From JACDER01 sp963717765 (GTDB lineage Bacteria; Actinomycetota; Thermoleophilia; Gaiellales; Gaiellaceae): a stretch of DNA of 64,000 nt. The stretch is from contig CAVQWX010000007.1 in NCBI GenBank assembly GCA_963717765.1, positions 1-64,000 on the forward strand, written 5' to 3'. The translations under genes and the position numbers were made by a program. Positions within the stretch are counted from its first letter, which is position 1. The number at the start of each line of letters is the position of its first letter. Below are positions 8,702 to 17,501 of this stretch, piece by piece. The notes beneath the pieces are model-generated. The model made no database searches and was not told the origin of the DNA. It saw only the letters and a list, made by a program, of their open reading frames with translations.

Positions 8702-9799
8702 GTGACCGCAGTGCGCATGCTGATCATCGGGGCCGGCATCGCCGGTCTCGCGCTCGCCCGCGCATGTCGTCAGCACGACCTCAGCCTCGAGGTCGTCGAG
8801 CGCGTGACCGAGTGGGAGACGACCGGCACCGGCTTGTACCTGCCCGGCAATGCCGTTCGTGGACTGGGTGAGCTCGGCCTCGGACCGGCGGTTGCGGCGC
8901 GCGCCAATCCGATCGGGCGGCAGCGGTTCCTCGACCACCGCGGTCGTCGGCTGGCCGAGATCGACGTCGACCGGTTCTGGGACGGTGTCGGCAACTGCCT
9001 GGCGATCAACCATGCGGCACTGCACGAGGTCCTCCGCGACGCCACCGCAGAGGTCCCGACGCGGCTCGGCACCGCGGTGACGAAGATGGACGACGGCGTT
9101 GCGCCGAGAGTGCACTTCTCGGACGGCTCGACGGGCACCTTCGATCTCGTCGTGGGCGCCGACGGCGTCCACTCGACGATCCGCAGTCTCGTGATGGGCG
9201 GTCCACGAGCTCGCCGCGTCGGGCAAGCAAGCTGGCGCTTCCTCGCCGACGGCTTCCCCGACATCACCGACTGGACGGTCATGCTGGCCCGAGGCCGCGC
9301 GTTCCTCACGCTCGCGCTGGGCCAGGGGCTCGTGTACTGCTACGCCGACCGCAACACGAGTGACCCGGGCGGCGCCGGCGGCAAGGACTGGCGCGAGGCG
9401 TTCGCCGACTTCGCGGGCCCCGTGCCGCGTCTGCTCGAGCATGGCGCCAACGCGTACTTCTCGCCCATCGAGGAGGTCGTTCCGCCGGTATCGAGAGCAC
9501 ATCGCGTCGTCCTCGTGGGCGACGCCGCGCACGCCAGTTCACCGAACATGGCGCAGGGCGCGGCGCTGGCGGTCGAGGACGCCCTCGTGCTCGCCGAGCT
9601 GCTCGCCGCCCAACCCGTCGACCAGGCGCTGACCGCATACACGGAGCGGCGCACCGCACGGGTGGCGTGGGTGCAAGCGCAGACCCATCGCCGCGACCGC
9701 ACGCGAAGCCTGCCCCCCATGATCCGAAACCTCACCCTGCGCCTCGCCGGGGAGCGAATCTTCAAATCCAATTACGAGCCGCTGCGAGCCCCGCCGTAG
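8702..9799 (+). CDS. FAD-dependent aromatic-ring monooxygenase
   Basis: 365 residues, group A flavoprotein hydroxylase. Rossmann motif IIGAGIAGL (8-16), DG motif VVGADGVHSTIR (150-161), and GD motif VLVGDAAHASSP (270-281) are all intact and correctly ordered. Length and motifs resemble the urate/salicylate hydroxylase group. GTG 8702 or ATG 8717 could start it; neither has a strong ribosome binding site. It lies 117 nt after the FAD oxidase on the same strand, so it may belong to the same oxidative pathway. Confidence 0.8.
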   Translation: MTAVRMLIIGAGIAGLALARACRQHDLSLEVVERVTEWETTGTGLYLPGNAVRGLGELGLGPAVAARANPIGRQRFLDHRGRRLAEIDVDRFWDGVGNCLAINHAALHEVLRDATAEVPTRLGTAVTKMDDGVAPRVHFSDGSTGTFDLVVGADGVHSTIRSLVMGGPRARRVGQASWRFLADGFPDITDWTVMLARGRAFLTLALGQGLVYCYADRNTSDPGGAGGKDWREAFADFAGPVPRLLEHGANAYFSPIEEVVPPVSRAHRVVLVGDAAHASSPNMAQGAALAVEDALVLAELLAAQPVDQALTAYTERRTARVAWVQAQTHRRDRTRSLPPMIRNLTLRLAGERIFKSNYEPLRAPP

Positions 9800-9814
9800 G
9801 CGACGCCACGGACG

Positions 9815-9960
9815 ATGGTGCGCATCGAGCTGTCCAGCACCTTCCGGGTGGAGCGGGGGGTCCGATTCCGCTACATCACCGAGCCGACGAACTGGCCCAA
9901 GTTCTGGCCCGGTGTCGTCGACGCTGGGGTCAGGTTCTGGGGACAGGTCGGGGGTCCCTC
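9815..9960 (+). pseudogene. N-terminal remnant of an SRPBCC (polyketide cyclase-like) protein
   Basis: ATG 9815 opens MVRIELSSTFRVERGVRF and YITEPTNWPKFWPGVV, a typical first strand and helix of a START/SRPBCC domain. After about 45 codons the similarity stops and the sequence passes into a GNAT-like fragment in a different frame. The rest of the SRPBCC domain is missing. Confidence 0.55.
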
Positions 9961-9964
9961 GCGG

Positions 9965-10424
9965 AGACTGAAGGCTCGGCCGGTGGCGGTGGCGAGATCG
10001 CGGCGGCCGTCCTCGCCGACGGGTTCATCGACGAGCCCCTGTTCACGTGGCTGCTTCCGGGGAGTCTGCGACTGAAGCCACGGCTGCGAGCGATGTGGAC
10101 GGCTGAGATGGAGCAGTACCTGCTGCCGAACGGGGGGACCGTGTGGACGAATGCGGGGTACGACGGCGCGGCGACCGAGCTCCCACCCGGCGCCTGGGAG
10201 ATGCCGAAGTCCGCGACGGGGAAAGAAACCCTCAAGTGGCTGCGGGCGTTCGGGACGCGATTGCCGCTCGCGATAAGGATGCAGCGCGCGATGGAGAAGC
10301 GACACCTACGGGAGCCGCACTTCTACCGTGCGAGCGATCGGGGTGCGCACCGCGATGCAGGGCCGGGGTGTGGTATCGGCACTGATGCAGCCGCCGCTCC
10401 AGAGAGCCGTGAACCATGAAGGCA
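9965..10424 (+). pseudogene. Truncated, frameshifted GNAT acetyltransferase remnant
   Basis: From about 9990 one frame reads EIAAAVLADGFIDEPLFTWLLPGS ... VWTNAGYDGAATELPPGAW ... MEKRHLREPHFY, the N-terminal half of a known actinobacterial GNAT type. Near 10330 the conserved motif continues only in another frame (RAIGVRTAMQGRGVVSALMQP, the acetyl-CoA loop), showing a one-base frameshift. It ends at about 10424, where a secreted-protein start begins. There is no start codon of its own, and the last third is missing. Confidence 0.55.
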
Positions 10425-10795
10425 CGTCGCAGGTATGCACTCGCTCCGGCGCTGCTCGCGGTCGCAGCGTTCACCCCGTTCGCGGACGGGGCCGGCTCGA
10501 GCACACCCACGCCGTCGAGCTGGGTCCAGCACGGCAAGTACGCGCCCGTGATCGACAGGGCGAACTTCGTGGCGAAGATCGACAACCGCTGTGCACCGTC
10601 GTCCGCGACGTCGTCTCCCAGGCGGGCAAGCCGCTCGAGCTGACCAACGACTGGTACGCACAGGACAAGCAGGGCAACGTGGGCGAGGCGGCGTTCGACC
10701 GGCAGAACGGACGCTTCGTGCGCGCGAAAGACTCCTGGCAAGCCGGCGTCAAGAACGCCAAGCCCGGGATTGCGAGTGTGAGGCACGCGCAGTAG
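10416..10795 (+). pseudogene. Secreted protein gene with internal deletions
   Basis: ATG 10416 begins a plausible signal peptide (MKARRRYALAPALLAVAAF) followed by APVIDRANFVAKIDN in one frame. At about 10587 the conserved continuation (LCTVVRDVVSQAGKPLE, DWYAQDKQGNVG, FVRAKDSWQAGVKNAKPGI) switches frame. From memory of related actinobacterial secreted proteins, about 30 codons are missing at the switch and a few more around GNVG/EAAFD. No ribosome binding site is seen. In-frame sequence after TAG 10795 (VGNAAYSLDVTRVALK, stop) may be another fragment. Confidence 0.5.
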
Positions 10796-10823
10796 GTCGG
10801 CAACGCGGCCTACTCGCTCGACG

Positions 10824-11990
10824 TTACTCGGGTGGCGCTGAAGTAACGGCCGACGAACCGCTCGCGACCAGGGCGGTGGAGTAGGCGTTGAGCTTCCGCC
10901 CACCGCCGTCCTCGCACACGAGGATGTCCTCGATCCGAACTGCGAAGCGGCCGGGGAGGATGATCGAGGGCTCGTCGGTGAACGTCATCCCCGGCTCGAG
11001 CAAAGTCGTCTCCTCCGCCGAGATGAAGGGTCGCTCGTGGATGTCCAGCCCGATGCCGTGGCCCATGCGGTGCCGGAAGTGCTCCCCGAGCCCAGCGTTT
11101 TCGATCGGACGCCGACACGCAGCGTTCACCTCGGCGGCCGGCGTACCCGCGGCTGCTGCTGCCCGCCCGGCCTCCTGAGCTTCGAGCATGACCTCGTAGA
11201 CCTCGCGATAGTCGGCCGGTGGCTCGCCGCAGTAGATCGTGCGCCCGAAGTCCGAGCAGTATCCATCGACGACGCCGCCGAAGTCGAACATGACCGAGGT
11301 TCCCTCGGGAATCGGGTCGTGCGCCGTCCGCGTGCCGGAGTCGAAGTCCTCTGCTTCCAGACCGGTGAGGACGTGTGTCGTGAACGAGGGGCAGCGCGAG
11401 CCCGCCCGCGTGAGCGCGTGTTCGACCGCCTCGACGAGACCAGCCATCGTCGCCCCCGCGAGGACGAGGGGCGTGACATCCTCCATCGCCTGTTCGACGG
11501 CGCGGATCGCCCTTCCCAGCGCTGCGAGCTCGTCGGGCTCTTTCACCCGGCGGAGCTCGTTGACGAGCGTCGATCCTGTTCGCAGCCGGTCGAAACCGAC
11601 GGTGTGGCCGAGGTTCAGGACGGTCTCCGCCCACACCCGGTCGCCGACGGCGACGGTGCCCTCTCCTTCCCTGAGCCCGCGGACGACGCGCTCGAACATA
11701 GCGTGGCCATCGTCGGTCTCGGAGACGACGACGACCTCGCCCTGTGGCTCACCCCGCTGGTCGAACACGACGAACATCCGCGGGAGCACGAACACGGGAT
11801 CCTCGCCCGGCCGGAAGAACGCACCGGCGACCCAGTGGTGGGCGTAGGACTCCTGTCCGAAGTTCGGAATCCCACGCTCGAGCCCGGTCAGGTACTCGAG
11901 GTCCGCGGACGGGGCCAGGAAGAGGAGGTCGACCCCTTCCGCGTCCATGCGCTCGGACAGCCTCTGGCGCCGCTTCTCGTAGTCGAACAT
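10824..11990 (-). CDS. M24-family metallopeptidase (Xaa-Pro peptidase/creatinase fold)
   Basis: 388 residues. Creatinase-type N-terminal domain (1-about 140), then a pita-bread domain with the full metal site: Asp in MFDFGGVVDGYCSDFGRT (about 236 and 247), His in MGHGIGLDIHE (about 311), Glu in FTDEPSI (about 340) and Glu in VRIEDILV (about 354). Family members cleave X-Pro bonds or related amides. ATG 11990 overlaps the TGA of the upstream LLM gene (TGATG), so this is the last gene of a coupled operon. Its central 589 nt recur at 3396-3984. Confidence 0.88.
   Translation of the reverse strand: MFDYEKRRQRLSERMDAEGVDLLFLAPSADLEYLTGLERGIPNFGQESYAHHWVAGAFFRPGEDPVFVLPRMFVVFDQRGEPQGEVVVVSETDDGHAMFERVVRGLREGEGTVAVGDRVWAETVLNLGHTVGFDRLRTGSTLVNELRRVKEPDELAALGRAIRAVEQAMEDVTPLVLAGATMAGLVEAVEHALTRAGSRCPSFTTHVLTGLEAEDFDSGTRTAHDPIPEGTSVMFDFGGVVDGYCSDFGRTIYCGEPPADYREVYEVMLEAQEAGRAAAAAGTPAAEVNAACRRPIENAGLGEHFRHRMGHGIGLDIHERPFISAEETTLLEPGMTFTDEPSIILPGRFAVRIEDILVCEDGGGRKLNAYSTALVASGSSAVTSAPPE
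11154..11742. repeat. 589-bp segment duplicated at 3396-3984
   Basis: Parental copy, lying wholly inside the intact M24 gene. Offset between copies is 7758 nt; the match begins at TGCTGCTGCCCGCC and ends at ACCTCGCCC. Four substitutions were counted by eye, about 99 percent identity. Confidence 0.85.
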
Positions 11991-12958
11991 CAGGCGACTC
12001 CAAGCCTGGGGAGCACGGACCGACAAAGCAGATCGACACCCTTCCGCTCGTCGATCCCGTGCGGCGTCCCGAAGTCGACGCGCGCTGCACCTGCTTCGAG
12101 GATCGCCTCCGCCTGCTCGGCGACCTCAGCCGGAGTGCCTGCGAACGCGAAGCGGCCGAGGACGCCGTCCGAGATGAGCGCTGCGCTTCGTTCACCCTCT
12201 CTTCGCAGCCGCTCGAGGAGCTCGGGGTCGAGCGCCACCGTCGGATCGAGGTGGCCAACCACAGGCAGGTAGAGGGCAACCTCTCGCCGCGCCAGGTCTC
12301 GCGCACGTCCGCCGTCCTCGTCGACCACCGTCACGGCGCCGAACACGAGGCCGACCTCCGGGTTGGCTACCCGCTCGCGCATCACCGAGACGAGGTCGGG
12401 GTTTGCGCTGCCTCCCACCTTCAGCTCGGTGGCGGCCTCGGCTGCGAACGCAGTGAGCTTGCTGGACCAGGACCCAACGAGCAGGGGAACCTCGCGGCGC
12501 TCGACGGGATACCGGAGGCGCGCGCCCAAGGGCAGCGAGAAGCGCTCGCCCTCGAACCCGCGCTCGTCGCCCGCGAGCAGCCTGCGCACGATCTCCCACG
12601 CCTCCCGAACGGCCGTTACCCGACCGGACTGGTCGATACCCAGAGAGTCGAGCCAGGCTCCGGCCGCGAGCCCGAGGAAGGCCCGCCCGCTCGACGCCGT
12701 GTCGAGCGCCGCGATCTGGCCCGCGATCTCGACGGGGTGCAGCGTGAACGGGTTGAGGCACGACGGCCCTATGCGCGCGCGGCTGGTCGCCGCGGCAATC
12801 TCGAGCAACGCAGGCAGGGCGGGCTGGAACCAGAGGTCGTTGTAGACCGTGACCACCGAGAAGCCGGCGGCGTCCGCAGGTCGAGCCAGAGCCGCGTACT
12901 CGCCCGTGCGCTTGTTCGTCTGGAGCGCGAGCCCGAGCTCCCGAACCCTGCGGCTCAC
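11990..12958 (-). CDS. LLM-class flavin/F420-dependent oxidoreductase
   Basis: 322 residues in the bacterial luciferase-like fold: N-terminal ELGLALQTNK strand, YNDLWFQPALPALLEIAAAT (helix 2), ARIGPSCLNPFTLHPVEIAG, and the conserved LGLAAGAWLDSLG loop about residues 95-108, matching the methylenetetrahydromethanopterin reductase-like branch that usually binds F420. Substrate unknown. GTG 12958 overlaps the upstream TIGR04076 gene by 4 nt, and its stop overlaps the M24 start by 1 nt, so all three are coupled. Confidence 0.85.
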   Translation of the reverse strand: MSRRVRELGLALQTNKRTGEYAALARPADAAGFSVVTVYNDLWFQPALPALLEIAAATSRARIGPSCLNPFTLHPVEIAGQIAALDTASSGRAFLGLAAGAWLDSLGIDQSGRVTAVREAWEIVRRLLAGDERGFEGERFSLPLGARLRYPVERREVPLLVGSWSSKLTAFAAEAATELKVGGSANPDLVSVMRERVANPEVGLVFGAVTVVDEDGGRARDLARREVALYLPVVGHLDPTVALDPELLERLRREGERSAALISDGVLGRFAFAGTPAEVAEQAEAILEAGAARVDFGTPHGIDERKGVDLLCRSVLPRLGVA

Positions 12959-13260
12959 GTGAGCTCGTCGGTGCGCAGCGTCCGGGTCCCGATGCGCTCG
13001 ACTCGCATGATCACCCGCTCGTCGGGATCCGGGCAGGCGACGAGCGAGTCCCGCTCGAGCCAGTCCGAATCGGGAAGCTGTCGCTGCTTCGCGGGCAACA
13101 GCGGCAGGACCGCCTGCAGCGCGTACATGCAGAAGTGACGCCCCGGCGGAATCCGGATCCGGCTCGACTCCGTCACCTCGAAATAGTCCCCGACCTCGAG
13201 CCCGCAGACGGAGCGGCCCTCGATCCGCTCGACCGTTACGCGCAGGTCGTAGAGCTGCAT
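12955..13260 (-). CDS. TIGR04076-family protein
   Basis: 101 residues. MQLYDLRVTVERIEG, CGLEVGDYFEV, PPGRHFCMYALQAVLPLLPA, DSLVACPDPDERVIMRVERI match the small TIGR04076 family, whose function is unknown. ATG 13260 is chosen because GGAGG lies 5 nt upstream; ATG 13275 would add five residues. First gene of a three-gene coupled operon with an LLM flavoprotein and an M24 peptidase. Confidence 0.75.
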   Translation of the reverse strand: MQLYDLRVTVERIEGRSVCGLEVGDYFEVTESSRIRIPPGRHFCMYALQAVLPLLPAKQRQLPDSDWLERDSLVACPDPDERVIMRVERIGTRTLRTDELT

Positions 13261-13362
13261 CACGTCCTCCGTCATGGCGTCGGCCTTAGACAACCTCGTC
13301 TCGGGGTCGAGAGGGCCGAGCAACGCGACCGCGCCCGCGAGGCGACAAGGTCGGGGCAACCG

Positions 13363-13905
13363 TTACGAACCGTCGGCCTCGCCGTCTTTTGAGTGCTGTT
13401 TCCCGGGCGGCCCCTCCTGGTCAGGCGGTGAGGGCTGCAACTCCAGGGCCGTGAAGCCTGCGGAGTGGACCCCGAGCGCAATGAGGGAGCTTCCAAGGAC
13501 CACCGCCCCGGCGATCCAGTCGACGTGCCAGAACCCGGCGACCAATCCCAGGAAGGCTGCGCCCTGAGCGATGGTTTTCGCGCCTGTCACGGTGCGGGAG
13601 CTGGTCCGACGGCGCCGGAACTGTTCCTGCCGGTTGACCATGATCAGGGCGGCGAGGAGCGGGATCGCGATCGCGAAGGCGAGGACGCACGTCTTGGCGG
13701 AGGTGTCCAGGGGGTACGGGAGCAGCGCCTGGACGAAGACGATGCCGATTGCCACCAGTCCGCCGTAGATCAGGTTGTCCTGGCGAAGCCACTCCTCTTC
13801 CAGCTCAGGATTCTGCGTGAGGTGCCGCACGAGCCGATCGGCTTCCTGCTCCGCGGCTTTCTTGCGCTCTCTTGCGTGCTGCGCTTCGTCCTCGTTCACG
13901 GTCAT
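13363..13905 (-). CDS. Hypothetical membrane protein
   Basis: 180 residues. A charged, probably cytoplasmic N-terminus (about 1-43, helical: AEQEADRLVRHLTQNPELEEEW) is followed by four hydrophobic segments at about 45-63, 71-90, 111-126 and 130-147, and a polar tail rich in Pro, Gln and Lys. No catalytic motif is visible. Function not recognised. It stands alone between the TIGR04076 operon and the plus-strand esterase. Confidence 0.6.
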   Translation of the reverse strand: MTVNEDEAQHARERKKAAEQEADRLVRHLTQNPELEEEWLRQDNLIYGGLVAIGIVFVQALLPYPLDTSAKTCVLAFAIAIPLLAALIMVNRQEQFRRRRTSSRTVTGAKTIAQGAAFLGLVAGFWHVDWIAGAVVLGSSLIALGVHSAGFTALELQPSPPDQEGPPGKQHSKDGEADGS

Positions 13906-14109
13906 CGCCTCGCGGGCTCGCCCCGGTCCGGGTGGTTGGCGGGGTACTCGTCGTTCCCTCAGATCACCTTGACCCTACCGTGATCGGGAAGAATGACCGG
14001 CGGTCGTGGCCTGAGCGAAACGGGCGACGGCCGGACGGAAGCTCGCTCTCACCCACTGGCCGCAAGAGGTCGTGCCGGCGAGCAGAGTCGGGCGAAAGCG
14101 GGGGGTCGA

Positions 14110-15336
14110 ATGCCGATCGGTTATCTGGTTACCACGGGGCTCATGGCGGCAGTCGTCCTGGCCGCCGTCTCAGGGCACCGGCCGCGCCGGTCGAGCCCCT
14201 TCCGCCTGAGCTACTCGATCGGCTTCCTGATCAACTGGCCGCTCGCCCTCTTCTTCGTTCTCGCCGTGTCGACGGCGCTGGCGATCGACCAGACCGGCGC
14301 CGCCTCGCCCGTCTTCTGGATCGGGCTCGGCTTCGCCGTTCTCGCGTCGGCCGGGCTCGCGGTGCTCTGTCGGCGGGCGCGCGAGACCGGCCCGGTGCTC
14401 GAGCGAGCTCTGGACGAGGGCCTCGGAGCCGACTGGCGCGACCACGTGGACGCCGATCTGTCCGCTCGGCTCCGACGTCGGCCTTCCCTCGTCCGGGTCC
14501 TTGCGGCGCCGATCTCTTCCCGACGCGACGGTGTCGAGCGGATCGCGAACGTGCGCTACGGCCCGGCGCGGAGAGCAAACCTGCTCGACGTCTATCGAGA
14601 CCGTTCGGGTCGTTCGGGCCGCCCGACTCTCGTCCACCTACACCCTCTTTTCGGCAGCAAGCGTTTCGGAACGCGCCACCTGTTCCATCGCCTCGCCGGC
14701 CGGGGCTGGGTGTGCGTCTGCGCGAACTACCGGCGTGCTTCCGGCGGGCTCTCCGATCCGCTCATTGACGTGAAGAAGGTGATCGCCTGGGTGCGCGAGC
14801 ACGGCGGCGAGTACGGCGCCGACCCGAACACCGTCTTCCTCGCGGGGAGCTCCCTGGGCGGTCATCTCGCGTGGTTGGCGGCTCTCACGCCCGACGGCGC
14901 CGATGCTCCGGTCGCCGGCGTGATCTCCCTGTACGGCTACTACGGACGGGTCGCGAGCGGCGGCCCACCATCCTCACGACTCCCCTACTCGACCACGAAC
15001 GCACCTCCATCCTTCGTCGCGCACGGTGACCAGGACACCCTCGTCGTCGTCGAAGACGCACGCGGCTTCGTCGAGCAACTGAGCGCCACCTCGTCGAATC
15101 CGGTCGTCTACGCAGAGCTGCCCGGCGCGCAACACGGGTTCGACCTGTTCCGCTCGCGACGCTTCGACTCGGTCGTCGATGCGATCGAGGCGTTCGCCGC
15201 TCACGTCCGATCGCGACGTCGCACCGCCGACCCAGCACTCGGCCCGCGCGCCTGCTTGCAGCAGCGCCGTGAGCGTCCCGACGCTGCGCAAGCGATGTAT
15301 CTCAAATCCTCTCGAAAGGACGGTGCAGCAGAATGA
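14110..15336 (+). CDS. Membrane-anchored alpha/beta hydrolase (esterase/lipase type)
   Basis: 408 residues from ATG 14110, which follows a G-rich AGCGGGGGGTCGA. Three hydrophobic segments occupy the first about 95 residues (LVTTGLMAAVVLAAV; INWPLALFFVLAVSTALAI; VFWIGLGFAVLASAGLAVL). The hydrolase domain has nucleophile elbow VFLAGSSLGGHLAW, acid loop SFVAHGDQDTLVVV and His loop PGAQHGFDLF, a complete triad. The oxyanion motif, usually HGG, reads HLHPLFGSKR, an unusual replacement. TGA overlaps the next ATG by 4 nt, coupling it to the beta-lactamase-fold hydrolase. Confidence 0.8.
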   Translation: MPIGYLVTTGLMAAVVLAAVSGHRPRRSSPFRLSYSIGFLINWPLALFFVLAVSTALAIDQTGAASPVFWIGLGFAVLASAGLAVLCRRARETGPVLERALDEGLGADWRDHVDADLSARLRRRPSLVRVLAAPISSRRDGVERIANVRYGPARRANLLDVYRDRSGRSGRPTLVHLHPLFGSKRFGTRHLFHRLAGRGWVCVCANYRRASGGLSDPLIDVKKVIAWVREHGGEYGADPNTVFLAGSSLGGHLAWLAALTPDGADAPVAGVISLYGYYGRVASGGPPSSRLPYSTTNAPPSFVAHGDQDTLVVVEDARGFVEQLSATSSNPVVYAELPGAQHGFDLFRSRRFDSVVDAIEAFAAHVRSRRRTADPALGPRACLQQRRERPDAAQAMYLKSSRKDGAAE

Positions 15337-16571
15337 GCACGACAAGCGGAACCCCTGTGCAGGGACACGTCGAGGAAGGCTGGGGCACGGTCGCAGATGC
15401 CTTCCGTGCGAACTTCGAAGGGAACCCCGGCGAGGTCGGCGCGGCATGCTGCGTCTACGTCGGCGGCCGCCCGGTCGTCGACCTGTGGGGCGGACTCTCC
15501 GATCGCGAGGCGAACCATCCGTGGAACGAAGACACGATCGCGCTGGTCGCATCCACGACCAAAGGCGCCACCGCGATCTGCGCCCATCTGCTGGTCCAGC
15601 GCGGCGAGCTCGATCTGGACGCCCCGGTGGCTGAGTACTGGCCCGAGTTCGGCGCTGCCGGAAAGGAGCAGATCCCGGTGCGCTTGCTGCTCTCACACCA
15701 AGTGGGGCTGCCGGGCATCGATACGCCGCTGACCTTCGAGGATGCCTGTGCCTGGCATCCGGTCATCCGGGCACTCGAGGCGCAGAAGCCGCTGTGGCAG
15801 CCGGGCACAGAGCACCTGTACCACGCAAACACCTTCGGGTTTCTCGTCGGGGAGGTCGTGCGCCGGATCACCGGCAAGTCGCTCGGCACCTTCTTCGCCG
15901 ACGAGGTCGCTTCCCCGCTCGGGCTGAGCGCCTGGATCGGGCTCCCCGAGGAGCAAGAGGGACGGGTGGCTCGGATCGCGTACGCGCCTTTCAGCGTCGA
16001 GGAGCTGAACGCCGGGCTGATCGAAGCCACCGGCCTCGATGCGGATACGGTCGCCGCCTGGATCGGCACGATGTTCGACCCGGACTCGGCAGCCGCACGC
16101 GCCGCCGCGCTTGGCGGCGCCTTCGATCCAACCAGCGATTTCTTCAACACGCGTGCCTACCGTGCGGCAGAGTTTCCCGCTGCCAACATGGTCGCGGACG
16201 CTCGATCCGTGGCACGGATGTATGCGGCCACGGTGAGCGAGGTCGACGGCGTGCGGCTGCTGGATCCGGCGACGGTCGAGAGGATGACGGTCGTCCAGAC
16301 GGACAAGACGCGGATGCACGGGCTGCCGCCCGGGCTGGACGTTCCGCCCGATCGGTCCTTCTACATGTCGCTCGGGTTCTGGCGGGCTTGCCCGCCGATG
16401 CCTTGGGTCGGGCCGGCGTCGTTCGGCCACCCCGGCTCAGGAGGATCGGTCGGCTTCGCCGACCCCGATGCAGGCGTCGGCTTCGGCTACATCCCGAACC
16501 TGTGGTCGTGGAACATCGCCGAACCGCGGGCGAAGAACCTGGCCACGGCGGTCGTGGCCTGCCTCGGATAG
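15333..16571 (+). CDS. Serine hydrolase of the beta-lactamase/class C esterase family
   Basis: 412 residues, no signal peptide. S-x-x-K motif at VASTTKGATA (Ser about 73, Lys 76), Y-x-N motif at LYHANTFGF, and C-terminal HPGSGGSVGF in place of the KTG box, the pattern of EstB-like esterases rather than true beta-lactamases. Likely acts on small esters or amides in the cytoplasm. Start overlaps the stop of the membrane hydrolase, so both are made together. Confidence 0.85.
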   Translation: MSTTSGTPVQGHVEEGWGTVADAFRANFEGNPGEVGAACCVYVGGRPVVDLWGGLSDREANHPWNEDTIALVASTTKGATAICAHLLVQRGELDLDAPVAEYWPEFGAAGKEQIPVRLLLSHQVGLPGIDTPLTFEDACAWHPVIRALEAQKPLWQPGTEHLYHANTFGFLVGEVVRRITGKSLGTFFADEVASPLGLSAWIGLPEEQEGRVARIAYAPFSVEELNAGLIEATGLDADTVAAWIGTMFDPDSAAARAAALGGAFDPTSDFFNTRAYRAAEFPAANMVADARSVARMYAATVSEVDGVRLLDPATVERMTVVQTDKTRMHGLPPGLDVPPDRSFYMSLGFWRACPPMPWVGPASFGHPGSGGSVGFADPDAGVGFGYIPNLWSWNIAEPRAKNLATAVVACLG

Positions 16572-16657
16572 AGGGTCGGACTTGAGGAGGCACGAGACCG
16601 CGTTATCACGGCGTTGCCACTTCGCCGCCTATGGAGCGGCTCGGCTTCTAGACATGG

Positions 16658-16880
16658 ATCGGCACCGCGGCGGTCGCATACGCCGAGCACCGCCCCGACT
16701 ACGCGCAGGCCGCGGTGCGGTGGGCGCTCGAACGCGCGCCCGGCCGATACCGCTTGCCGGACGCGTCCGTCGATGCCGTGCTGGGCGGCAACGCGATGCA
16801 CCGGTTCGACATGGGCGTCGCGGGACCCGAGATAGCCAGGGTCATCGCAACCGCTCGCCGCATGCTGAGATGCTTATGCT
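16658..16880 (+). pseudogene. Class I methyltransferase remnant with the SAM-binding core deleted
   Basis: One open frame reads VAYAEHRPDYAQAAVRWAL, the N-terminal helix of a Methyltransf_11 protein, then jumps directly to RYRLPDASVDAVLGGNAMHRFD and EIARVIATARRML, the region after motif I. The glycine-rich SAM loop that must lie between is gone. There is no start codon with a ribosome binding site. The frame then runs into the VOC gene's Shine-Dalgarno. Confidence 0.6.
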
Positions 16881-16900
16881 GGAAAGGAGGAAGCCGAACG

Positions 16901-17341
16901 ATGGAGCCGCGTCTCAACGTCATCACGCTCGCCGTCGACGACCTCGAACGCGCGCTCGTCTTCTATCGCGACGGCCTCGGCCTGCCGACGAAGGGCGTCG
17001 TCGCAACCGACCTCGTCGACGAGAAGACGGGCGCGGCGGGCGCAATCGTCATCTTCAAACTCGACGGCGGGCTCACTCTGGCTCTCTACCCGCGGACCGA
17101 ACTAGCGAAGGACGCGGCAGTACCCGCTGGCCCGCCGAAAAGTGGCGAGTTCAGCCTCGGTCAAGTGGTGGCGAGCCGCGCCGACGTCGACAGGGTTCTC
17201 GACCAGGCCGCTGCCGCCGACGCGGTGGTGACGCCGCCCCATGACCGCCCCTGGGGCATCTACTCCGGCTACTTCCGCGACCCTGACAGACACCTCTGGG
17301 AGATCATCTGGAACCCCGGTCGCGCATCAGACTCAGACTGA
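16901..17341 (+). CDS. VOC-family (glyoxalase/bleomycin resistance fold) protein
   Basis: 146 residues. Starts LNVITLAVDDLERALVFYRD (beta-alpha-beta of a VOC module) and ends with GIYSGYFRDPDRHLWEIIW, whose Glu is the usual metal ligand. One VOC fold formed of two beta-alpha-beta-beta-beta units; function among lyases, dioxygenases and resistance proteins cannot be told apart. ATG 16901 is preceded by AAAGGAGG at 9 nt. Followed by a strong hairpin shared with the convergent secreted-protein gene. Confidence 0.8.
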   Translation: MEPRLNVITLAVDDLERALVFYRDGLGLPTKGVVATDLVDEKTGAAGAIVIFKLDGGLTLALYPRTELAKDAAVPAGPPKSGEFSLGQVVASRADVDRVLDQAAAADAVVTPPHDRPWGIYSGYFRDPDRHLWEIIWNPGRASDSD

Positions 17342-17448
17342 GGCGACAGTCGCCGGCCCAGGGGCGGGCGCTGCGGAGCTCGCATCCGGTCCAGCAGCGG
17401 CCTAGTACGGGATCGAGCACCCGCGGCGCACGATGGGCCGCTGGAGAT

Positions 17449-17476
17449 GACGGGGCCGCCCGAAGGCGGCCCCGTC
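17449..17476. terminator. Bidirectional stem-loop terminator candidate
   Basis: Perfect 12-bp stem GACGGGGCCGCC / GGCGGCCCCGTC around a CGAA loop, between the convergent VOC gene (ends 17341) and secreted-protein gene (ends 17502). No U-tract follows on either strand, as is common in high-GC actinobacteria. Confidence 0.7.
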
Positions 17477-17501
17477 TCACGTCGGTCAGCCGCTCGCCCG
17501 G

